Made by a program: the position numbers and the translations under genes. Below the pieces are notes generated by a model. That model was not told the DNA's origin. It made no database searches and worked only from the letters and a program-made list of their open reading frames with translations. Below, in pieces: positions 1-6,009 of a stretch of DNA of 12,028 bases (the stretch's first letter is position 1; every line of letters begins with the position of its first letter). The DNA is from Candidatus Stahliibacteriota bacterium (GTDB lineage: Bacteria > Hydrothermota > UBA3073): positions 1 to 12,028 of the forward strand of contig DAOUSS010000025.1 in the NCBI GenBank assembly GCA_030627085.1. Reading direction: 5' to 3'.

Positions 1-1422
1 GCATCTCTTGAGACAAACCTTGAGGAGACACAGAGAACATTGGTGGAGAAGATATCACGGGTTTCATCTCCGTATATCCTTGCATTAAGGAAGGAACTTG
101 TAGATTTAGAGACTACTCACTCTATGTATTTAGTACAAGGGCTACCACAGGATAACCTAAAGCTCATAAATTTGAGAAAGAGTATAGAAGAGACAAAGGC
201 AAAACTGATAGAGGAGACTAACAAGATAAAGGACAAAGAACTCCCTACACTTGACCCCCTGTCTTTTTCTCAGAAACTTGTGGATGATATAATTCCCTTG
301 AGAACCGAGGTTGCTGCTGGTGAGGCAAGGTTGAGTGTGCTCAGAAATGTTATAAGGGGATATGAAAAGCGACTGCAAAGATTACCGAAACAGGAATTAT
401 GGCTGGTAGAACTTGAAAGAGAAAGGGAGATAAATGCGAACACATATAAACTCCTGATGCAAAGATATGAGGAGGTAAGGATTGTGGAGGCTGGCAAGAT
501 GTCCAATATAAGGGTAATTGACCCTGCAAGATCGCCAGAAAAGCCTGTGTCTCCAAGAAAAAGATTGAACCTCATATTGGCAGTCATCGTGGGGCTTGTG
601 GTTGGTATTGGTGCTGCATTTGTTGTAGACTATACCGATAATTCAATAAAGACCCCAAAGGATGTTGAAAGATATACAGGTCTTCCCACACTCGGCTCTG
701 TGCCTATGGTAAAAAGAAAGAATAACGACCCTTCGCTTCTCCTAAGGAGTTTTTCATCGGGCTCAGTCTTCCAGGAGACATACAGAGGAATAAGAACAAA
801 TCTTCAGTTTATAAATCCCGACAATCCCATTCATACACTTCTTGTTACATCCCCATTTCCTGGAGCGGGAAAGACGACTGTTGCGCTGAACCTTGCTATC
901 ACTTTATCTCAGCTTGGCTTGAAAACACTGGTTTTGGATGCCGATATGCGAAGGCCTGGAGTATACAAGCTCCTGGGGATCAATGGAAAATCTCTTGCAA
1001 AGTATCTTGTATCTGGAGGTAATATTCAGTCCTACATCCTTCCCACGGATATAGAAAATGTGAGCGCCATAATAGCAAATGAGATACCTCCCAATCCTGC
1101 AGAGCTTTTGGGCTCAAACAAGATGAAAAACCTGCTCAGCGAACTTAAAGAGAAATTTGATTTCATAATAATAGATACTCCACCTGTGCTTTCTTGTACA
1201 GATGCTGTAGTTCTTGCTTCCTCCGTAGATGGGGTGCTAATTGTGGTGCAGTCACATAAGACACACAGAGATGCCCTGATGCAGGCGAGGGATATTATGC
1301 ATAGAGTGAGGGCAAAGATTGCCGGTGTAGTATTAAATGCTGTTCCAGTAGGCCACTGGGCGTATGGATATTATCGTTACCACCATTATTATCACTACTA
1401 CCCGGAAGGAGAGGACAATTGA
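1..1422 (+). CDS. Wzz/BY-kinase: polysaccharide chain-length/export protein with C-terminal tyrosine autokinase (5' partial)
   Basis: The frame is open to the window's first base, so the N-terminus is missing; 473 codons are visible. In order: a coiled-coil periplasmic segment (about 1-165), a proline-rich stretch (SPEKPVSP, about 178-185) before a membrane helix (about 189-211), and a cytoplasmic P-loop kinase. The kinase shows Walker A SPFPGAGKTT (Lys at codon 291), Walker A' LVLDADMRRP (Asp 313 and 315) and Walker B FIIIDTPP (Asp 392). It ends in a tail with eight tyrosines within 13 residues (nt about 1360-1410), the usual autophosphorylation cluster of BY-kinases. This is the single-chain fusion of co-polymerase and kinase typical of Gram-negative Wzc/GNVR proteins. 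The family controls polymerisation and export of exopolysaccharide or capsule at the inner membrane. The polysaccharide made here cannot be told; the rest of the locus would lie upstream. Family call is firm; a gene symbol such as wzc/epsB would be a guess. Confidence 0.93.
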   Translation, partial: ASLETNLEETQRTLVEKISRVSSPYILALRKELVDLETTHSMYLVQGLPQDNLKLINLRKSIEETKAKLIEETNKIKDKELPTLDPLSFSQKLVDDIIPLRTEVAAGEARLSVLRNVIRGYEKRLQRLPKQELWLVELEREREINANTYKLLMQRYEEVRIVEAGKMSNIRVIDPARSPEKPVSPRKRLNLILAVIVGLVVGIGAAFVVDYTDNSIKTPKDVERYTGLPTLGSVPMVKRKNNDPSLLLRSFSSGSVFQETYRGIRTNLQFINPDNPIHTLLVTSPFPGAGKTTVALNLAITLSQLGLKTLVLDADMRRPGVYKLLGINGKSLAKYLVSGGNIQSYILPTDIENVSAIIANEIPPNPAELLGSNKMKNLLSELKEKFDFIIIDTPPVLSCTDAVVLASSVDGVLIVVQSHKTHRDALMQARDIMHRVRAKIAGVVLNAVPVGHWAYGYYRYHHYYHYYPEGEDN

Positions 1423-1454
1423 CATTGGTTGGATAGTTGGTTTGTTAGTTAGTT

Positions 1455-1477
1455 GTAGGCACGATTTTAAATCGTGC
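1455..1477 (+). repeat. REP-like element: GTAG foot plus hairpin
   Basis: GTAG (1455-1458) is followed at once by a perfect 9-bp stem GCACGATTT / AAATCGTGC (1459-1467 and 1469-1477) with a single central T. The layout, a GTAG foot followed by a palindrome, matches five other hairpins in this window (5947, 5987, 8176, 8219, 8265). It is also the known architecture of REP sequences mobilised by RAYT (Y1-type) transposases. It lies about 33 nt after the kinase stop and could also stop or stabilise that mRNA, although there is no T-run. Confidence 0.7.
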
Positions 1478-1481
1478 AGGT

Positions 1482-1521
1482 CTACCTATCCATATGGATC
1501 CGTAGGGATCGGTAGATAGGT
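1482..1521. repeat. Imperfect palindrome, possible long form of the CCTGTC/GACAGG repeat
   Basis: Arms 1482-1491 and 1506-1515 pair over 10 bp with one mismatch, and the interior contains the 12-bp palindrome ATCCATATGGAT (1488-1499). Read on the minus strand, the ends spell CCTATCTACCGAT and AGGTAGA. These fit the compact repeat found at 1865 and 7952 (CCTGTCTACCGACAGGTAGA) if about 20 nt were inserted near the hairpin centre. The homology is inferred from this similarity only. Confidence 0.45.
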
Positions 1522-1526
1522 AATAG

Positions 1527-1722
1527 CTCCCACGAAGGACACAAGAATTTTCTCCCACTGATTTTTTCTCCCACGGAGTACACGGTTTTTTCTCCCACGG
1601 AGGACACGAAGAGCACGGAATTTATTATTCTTAAACTGATTTTATCTAATTTTATCTATATTTAGTGAACTTCGTGTACTTCGTGGGCCATTTTTCCGGC
1701 GTACTCCGTGTTTTTCGTGGGC
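1527..1722. repeat. Cluster of CCCACGRAG-type repeats, direct then inverted
   Basis: Direct units related to CTCCCACGGAGTACACGG begin at 1527, 1552 (truncated), 1568 and 1592, separated by T-rich spacers. After an AT-rich core (about 1619-1669) the same word occurs in reverse orientation at 1670-1687 and 1696-1721. The two halves could fold into a long imperfect hairpin. No open frame of plausible coding character lies here. This cluster, the two palindromes before it and the promoter after it account for most of the 518-nt gap between the kinase and clpC. Confidence 0.7.
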
Positions 1723-1741
1723 AATTCTTTAATGAAAAGAC

Positions 1742-1770
1742 TTGACATTTTTGCCGTTTTGTGATATAAT
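1742..1770 (+). promoter_or_regulatory. Consensus sigma70-type promoter of clpC
   Basis: TTGACA (1742-1747), a 17-nt spacer and TATAAT (1765-1770) match both hexamers exactly, with TGA just before the -10 (extended -10). Transcription would begin near 1777, leaving a leader of roughly 164 nt before clpC. I see no CtsR-like or CIRCE-like operator around it. Confidence 0.88.
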
Positions 1771-1782
1771 TATGCTACATCA

Positions 1783-1836
1783 GGTCATTAGTCATTGGTC
1801 ATTGGGTTATTAGGTTAATAGGTAACGAGGTAATTG
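1783..1836 (+). repeat. Degenerate GTCATTGGT tandem tract in the clpC leader
   Basis: A run of overlapping words (GGTCATTAGTCATTGG, then GGTTATTAGGTTAATAGG) forms a degenerate tandem array directly after the predicted clpC transcription start. The reverse complement of the same word makes up the 3' end of rsmH (11554-11572). It has no visible coding role. Confidence 0.6.
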
Positions 1837-1864
1837 ATGCAATGACACAACAACATCACGACTG

Positions 1865-1885
1865 GCCTGTCTACCGACAGGTAGA
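1865..1885. repeat. Hairpin repeat CCTGTC-TACC-GACAGG, copy 1
   Basis: A 6-bp stem CCTGTC/GACAGG with a TACC loop is followed by TAGA. The 21 nt here are identical to those at 7952-7972, which marks a dispersed repeat rather than a gene-specific structure. It sits in the clpC leader about 55 nt before the start codon. Confidence 0.75.
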
Positions 1886-1940
1886 GAAGTCGCTCTCACA
1901 ATCTTTGTGTTCTTTGTGGTAAATAATACAGAGGTTTTTT

Positions 1941-4352
1941 ATGAGGTTTGATAGATTTACGGCAAGGGCACAGGAGGCACTTGAACTTGCAGAGGCAAAA
2001 CTGCGGGAGTATGGGCATCCGGAACTCGATGTTGAACACATATTCTACGGGATACTTGACCAGAGAGAAGGTGTGGTGCCTCAGGTGATTAAAAGGCTCG
2101 GGCCTGAGCCTGAAATGCTCAGGTCAAAGCTTGAGACTGACCTTGCAAACCGTCCAAGGGTTCATTATGAGACAGGGGAAACTACACAGATATATATAAC
2201 TCCAAGAGCACGCCGTGTATTGGATAGCGCGTGGGAAGAGGCAAGAAGACTTATGGACGAGTATATTGGTTGTGAGCATATTCTCATCGCTATTTCTGAT
2301 GTGGGTGGTGGTACATCACAGGATATATTAAAAAGTATCGGTATTACAAAGGAAAACATTTATCAGGCTCTGCAAGATGTGAGAGGAAGTGCAAGAATTA
2401 CAGCACCAGAGGCGGAAGAGACTTACAGGGTACTTGAAAGGTTCTCAAGGGACATAACAAAACTTGCAAAAGAAGATAAACTTGACCCTGTAATAGGAAG
2501 GGAAGGAGAAATAAACCTCTGTATACAGATACTATGCCGAAGAACTAAGAATAATCCTGCCTTGATAGGAGAGGCAGGAGTAGGCAAAACAGCTATTGTG
2601 GAAGGACTTGCACAGAAGATAGTGAAGGGTGATATTCCGGAACTCCTTAAGGGAAAGAGAATACTGGAGCTTAATATGGGGGCTCTGGTTGCAGGAAGTA
2701 AATTCAGAGGAGAATTTGAGGAGAGAATGAAGGCAGTAATCTCTGAAATTGAAAAGTCAAAAAGAGAAATTATTCTATTCATAGATGAACTTCACCTGAT
2801 TACAGGAGCAGGTGCAGCAGAGGGTGCGGTTGATGCAAGCAATATGCTCAAACCAGCACTTGCGAGGGGTGACATTTCTTGTATAGGTGCCACGACCCTT
2901 ACTGAATACAGAAAGTATATAGAGAAGGACGAAGCACTTGCAAGAAGGTTCTCTCCTGTATATGTGAAGGAGCCGCCTGTAGAGGACACGATAAAGATAC
3001 TTGAGGGACTTCGTCCAAGATACGAGCAGCATCATGGTGTAAAAATCTCGGATGATGCCATTAAAACAGCAGTGCGTCTCTCTCATAGATACATAACCGA
3101 CAGATTTCTGCCCGACAAGGCTATTGACCTTATGGATGAGGCTTGCAGTAAGTTGCGAATTCAGATATTTTCTCTCCCTCCAGAATTGAAAGAGATGGAA
3201 AAGAAACTTGAGGAATTTTACAGAAAGGGAAAGGATGCTGCGGAATCACAGGATTATGAGACTGCAGCGAGATTGAAAAATGAATCTGCGAGACTGTCAG
3301 AAGAGTACAGGCGCAAGAAGAAAGAATGGCTTAAGGTTCGCGGAATAGACGAGCTTGTTGATAGGGAGGATATAGCAAAGATTATATCTGAGAAGACAGG
3401 TATTCCCCTGGACAGAATGCTGGAAGATGAGAAGGAAAAACTGCTGAAGGTAGAGGAGTTTCTGCACAAGAGGATAGTAAACCAGGATGAAGCGGTAAAC
3501 AAGGTGGCAGATGTTATAAGAATAGCAAGAGCAGGATTAAAAGACCCTACGCGCCCGATAGGTTCATTTATATTTCTTGGACCTACAGGCGTTGGCAAAA
3601 CACTTCTTGCAAAGGTGATTGCAGAATTTCTGTTTTCGGATGAGAATGCGCTTATAAGGATAGATATGTCTGAATATATGGAAAAGCATACAGTATCAAG
3701 ACTTATAGGTGCTCCACCAGGATATATCGGTTATGAAGAGGGGGGACAGTTGACAGAGCCCATAAGGAGAAGACCATATTCAGTAATCCTGTTTGATGAA
3801 GTGGAGAAGGCACATCCTGATGTCGCAAATGTCCTATTACAACTTCTCGACGATGGTAGACTGACGGATGGACAGGGCAGAACGGTTGATTTCAGAAATA
3901 CAATCGTGATTATGACATCAAATCTTGGCTCACAGTTTATACATCACTCTGATTATGAGGAAAGGGTAAAGGATGCACTGCATCAGCATTTCAGACCTGA
4001 GTTCCTGAACAGAGTAGATGAGATTGTCATATTCAAGCCTCTTGGGAAGGAAGAGATAAGAAAGATAGTAGATATAGAGATCTCCTATCTGAATACGCGG
4101 CTTAAGGAAGAAGAGATTATCCTTGAAGTAGATGACGGAGTGAAGGAACTGGTAGGAGAGAGGGGACGGAGCGAGACAGAAGGTGCAAGACCACTAAAGA
4201 GGTGTATTAGAACACTCATTGAAGTTCCGCTCTCAAGAGAGTTGATAAAGGGAAGGTTTAAGAAGGGCGACAGAATACTTGCAAAGGAGGAGGCAGGGAA
4301 GGCCATTTTTGTGAAAAAAAATGTCAAATTACCAATTACGAATTTCCAATAA
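1941..4352 (+). CDS. clpC: ClpC-type AAA+ unfoldase (Clp protease ATP-binding subunit)
   Basis: This is an 803-residue class-1 Hsp100 that unfolds substrates and feeds them to ClpP in the cytoplasm. A paired Clp_N domain (about 1-150) precedes AAA+ module D1, with Walker A GEAGVGKT (210-217) and Walker B ILFIDELH (Asp282, Glu283). A short middle region with a UVR-like motif (about 430-460, AAESQDYETAARL) marks ClpC rather than ClpA or ClpB. Module D2 has Walker A GPTGVGKT (547-554) and Walker B VILFDEVEKA (Asp619, Glu620). Length is normal for the family. The start is fixed by AGAGG at 1930-1934, six bases before ATG, and by the canonical MRFDRFTARAQEAL beginning. The last ten residues (NVKLPITNFQ) look like translated intergenic repeat rather than ClpC sequence. 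No clpP, ctsR or mcsAB lies nearby. A dedicated promoter at 1742 suggests monocistronic transcription. Confidence 0.96.
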   Translation: MRFDRFTARAQEALELAEAKLREYGHPELDVEHIFYGILDQREGVVPQVIKRLGPEPEMLRSKLETDLANRPRVHYETGETTQIYITPRARRVLDSAWEEARRLMDEYIGCEHILIAISDVGGGTSQDILKSIGITKENIYQALQDVRGSARITAPEAEETYRVLERFSRDITKLAKEDKLDPVIGREGEINLCIQILCRRTKNNPALIGEAGVGKTAIVEGLAQKIVKGDIPELLKGKRILELNMGALVAGSKFRGEFEERMKAVISEIEKSKREIILFIDELHLITGAGAAEGAVDASNMLKPALARGDISCIGATTLTEYRKYIEKDEALARRFSPVYVKEPPVEDTIKILEGLRPRYEQHHGVKISDDAIKTAVRLSHRYITDRFLPDKAIDLMDEACSKLRIQIFSLPPELKEMEKKLEEFYRKGKDAAESQDYETAARLKNESARLSEEYRRKKKEWLKVRGIDELVDREDIAKIISEKTGIPLDRMLEDEKEKLLKVEEFLHKRIVNQDEAVNKVADVIRIARAGLKDPTRPIGSFIFLGPTGVGKTLLAKVIAEFLFSDENALIRIDMSEYMEKHTVSRLIGAPPGYIGYEEGGQLTEPIRRRPYSVILFDEVEKAHPDVANVLLQLLDDGRLTDGQGRTVDFRNTIVIMTSNLGSQFIHHSDYEERVKDALHQHFRPEFLNRVDEIVIFKPLGKEEIRKIVDIEISYLNTRLKEEEIILEVDDGVKELVGERGRSETEGARPLKRCIRTLIEVPLSRELIKGRFKKGDRILAKEEAGKAIFVKKNVKLPITNFQ

Positions 4353-4475
4353 AATGTCAAATGCTAGAACTAAAGAATTTTTAATTTTCATTAAATTTTC
4401 AATGACTCAATTTTTCTTTCCATTTTCTTCTTTCTCCTTATTTTTTTCTTGACATTTGGATTTTTGTTGGAAATT
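4341..4475. repeat. Imperfect inverted repeat spanning the clpC stop
   Basis: The arms at 4341-4363 and 4453-4475 (23 nt each) are reverse complements at 19 of 23 positions and enclose an AT-rich, pyrimidine-heavy core. The left arm contains the clpC stop codon (4350-4352). The word AATGTCAAAT also occurs as a direct repeat at 4320-4329 and 4353-4362. The arrangement resembles a small non-autonomous element or a decayed MITE inserted at the end of clpC. I see no target duplication that would prove insertion. Confidence 0.5.
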
Positions 4476-4484
4476 GGGAACCTG

Positions 4485-4510
4485 CCCCGCACTTATGCAT
4501 AAGTGCGGGG
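4485..4510. repeat. 26-bp perfect palindrome upstream of the DUF4139 gene
   Basis: The arm CCCCGCACTTATG (4485-4497) is followed directly by its exact reverse complement (4498-4510), giving 13 uninterrupted base pairs. It is GC-rich at the ends and ends 31 nt before the downstream ATG. It lacks the GTAG foot of the REP-like family and has no following T-run, so a dispersed repeat or an operator are both possible. Confidence 0.7.
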
Positions 4511-4541
4511 TGAAGATTTTGGAATTCTACCCGGGGGTTGT

Positions 4542-5876
4542 ATGAAAAAAACAGCGCTACTTCCTCTTCTCTTTACTTCTTGCTTTTTACTCTCTATCTC
4601 CAATCTGCACGGTGAAGTGAGAATAACCGTATATAACGACAACACGGGACTTATTAATGAGATAAGAGAATTTACACTCAAGAAAGGAAGAGGGGAACTA
4701 AAATATGAAGATGTTGCATCCACAATAGACCCCACATCTGTCAGTTTCACGGCAGATGCTGTTTCTGTGATTGAACAAAACTACGAATACGACCTTGTGT
4801 CAAGAGAAAAACTCTATGAGAAATATATAGGAAAGAAGATATTCTTTGAACTTGAAGTAGACGAGAAGAAGAGAGAGAGAAAGACTGCAATATTGTTATC
4901 AGCAAGGGGTGGAATAGTCCTTGAGATGGATGGTAATATCTGGATAGACCCGCCCGGTAAGATTGTATTACCAGAACTCCCGGAGGGTCTCATACTTAAA
5001 CCTACACTTGTCTGGCTTCTGGATGTCAAAAGAGGGGGTAAGAGAAAATGTGAGGTTAGTTATCTGGCGTCTGGAATAGGTTGGCATGCAGATTATGTTG
5101 GAATTATAAACAAGGATGACAGCGAGATGGAACTTGAGGGATGGGTTACGATTACAAATCATACGGGCACGACTTATAAGAATGCGAAATTGAAGGTAGT
5201 TGCGGGAGCAGTGCACAGGGTTGAGAAACCACGACCAAGGTATGCAAAGGGGATAGAGAGGGAGTTAGCAGCTCCACTCAGATTTGAGGAGAGGGGATTT
5301 TTTGAGTATCACCTGTATGATTTAAAGAAACCAACTACAATTCGCTCAAATGAAGAAAAACAGACAAGGTTTATAAATCCTGTAACGATAGGAACGAAGA
5401 AAATTTATATCTACGACGGGACGAGATACAACAAGGTACAGGTAAAACTTGAATTTAAGAATTCTAAAGAGAACGGACTTGGAGTTCCGCTTCCTCAGGG
5501 CAAAGTAAGGATATACAAGAGGGATAAGGATGGTTCACTTCTATTCGCGGGTGAGGACAGGATTGGACATACGCCAAAGGATGAGACCGTGAGGTTATAT
5601 ATAGGGGATGCGTTTGATATTGTTGGTGAGCGTAAGGTGATAGGAACGAAAAAGATAGCCGACAGGGTAAGGGAAGAAACATACGAAATAATCATCAGAA
5701 ACCATAAGGATGAAAAGATAACCGTGCAGGTGGTTGAGCATCTTGCTAACTACTGGGAGATTATAAAAACAAGCCATACTTATAAGAAGAAGGATGCATA
5801 CACAATTGAATTTCCCATAGATGTGGCAAAGGGCGGAGAGGAAAAAATTACATATACTGTAAGATACACCTGGTAG
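4542..5876 (+). CDS. Exported DUF4139 domain-containing protein
   Basis: This is a 444-residue protein of unknown function. A signal peptide is visible (Met-Lys-Lys, hydrophobic stretch about 4-19, likely cleavage near residue 23-24). The mature part begins with VRITVYNDN and contains the stretches IDPTSVSF (62-69), IEQNYEYDLVSREKL (77-91) and VSYLASGIGWHADY (about 172-185), all typical of DUF4139 proteins. The rest looks beta-rich and the chain ends RYTW. I chose ATG 4542 because GGGGG (4533-4537) lies four bases upstream and the signal peptide starts there; a GTG at 4503 is in frame but falls inside the palindrome. Location is periplasm or outer membrane; Cys14 does not make a good lipobox. 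It converges on the OmpA-like gene, which does not prove a shared role. Family call is based on these recognisable stretches. Confidence 0.82.
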   Translation: MKKTALLPLLFTSCFLLSISNLHGEVRITVYNDNTGLINEIREFTLKKGRGELKYEDVASTIDPTSVSFTADAVSVIEQNYEYDLVSREKLYEKYIGKKIFFELEVDEKKRERKTAILLSARGGIVLEMDGNIWIDPPGKIVLPELPEGLILKPTLVWLLDVKRGGKRKCEVSYLASGIGWHADYVGIINKDDSEMELEGWVTITNHTGTTYKNAKLKVVAGAVHRVEKPRPRYAKGIERELAAPLRFEERGFFEYHLYDLKKPTTIRSNEEKQTRFINPVTIGTKKIYIYDGTRYNKVQVKLEFKNSKENGLGVPLPQGKVRIYKRDKDGSLLFAGEDRIGHTPKDETVRLYIGDAFDIVGERKVIGTKKIADRVREETYEIIIRNHKDEKITVQVVEHLANYWEIIKTSHTYKKKDAYTIEFPIDVAKGGEEKITYTVRYTW

Positions 5877-5890
5877 TATATATAGTTCCA

Positions 5891-5943
5891 GTTAGTTGAT
5901 TGGTTAATTAGTTGATTGGTTAATTAGTTGGATAGTTGGTTGG
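5891..5943 (+). repeat. Tandem 16-bp repeat GTTGATTGGTTAATTA
   Basis: Two perfect head-to-tail copies (5895-5910 and 5911-5926) are flanked by degenerate GTTAGTTGAT and GTTGGATAGTTGGTTGG. A similar degenerate tract (GGTTGGATAGTTGG) follows the kinase gene near 1427-1455. The tract starts 15 nt after the DUF4139 stop and leads straight into the REP-like pair. Confidence 0.7.
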
Positions 5944-5946
5944 CCT

Positions 5947-5982
5947 GTAGTGCAAACCCACCGCCTGTGGCGGTGGGTTTGC
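5947..5982 (+). repeat. REP-like element with 14-bp perfect stem between convergent genes
   Basis: GTAG (5947-5950) precedes a perfect 14-bp stem (arms 5952-5965 and 5969-5982, beginning GCAAACCC) with a three-base TGT loop. This is the longest perfect hairpin in the window. It forms a head-to-head pair with the minus-oriented element at 5987-6009, separated by TTTC, like a BIME. Lying between convergent genes, it may help end transcription from both sides, although neither arm is followed by a T-run. Confidence 0.75.
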
Positions 5983-5986
5983 TTTC

Positions 5987-6009
5987 GCAAGGCTGAAGCC
6001 TTGCCCTAC
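5987..6009 (-). repeat. REP-like element overlapping the OmpA-gene stop codon
   Basis: The stem GCAAGGCT / AGCCTTGC (5987-5994 and 5997-6004) is followed by CCTAC, so the GTAG foot is on the minus strand. It has the same stem sequence as the element at 8219-8241. The TAG stop of the minus-strand OmpA-like gene (6006-6008) is part of this GTAG foot. Confidence 0.78.

Noticed and set aside
40..1422. TTG at 40 as true start of the kinase gene
   Set aside because: The frame is open to base 1 and the expected N-terminal Wzz part is missing, so the gene is cut by the window edge.
1527..1722. CRISPR array
   Set aside because: Units are short, irregularly spaced and present in both orientations, with low-complexity spacers; no cas genes are nearby.
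4449..4477. Promoter for the DUF4139 gene at TTGACA 4449-4454
   Set aside because: No acceptable -10 lies at 15-19 nt (best candidates have three matches or fewer). The TTGACA overlaps the inverted-repeat arm.
5947..6009. Bidirectional intrinsic terminator
   Set aside because: The hairpins are strong and lie between convergent genes, but no T-run follows on either strand. I kept them as REP-like repeats with possible terminator activity only.
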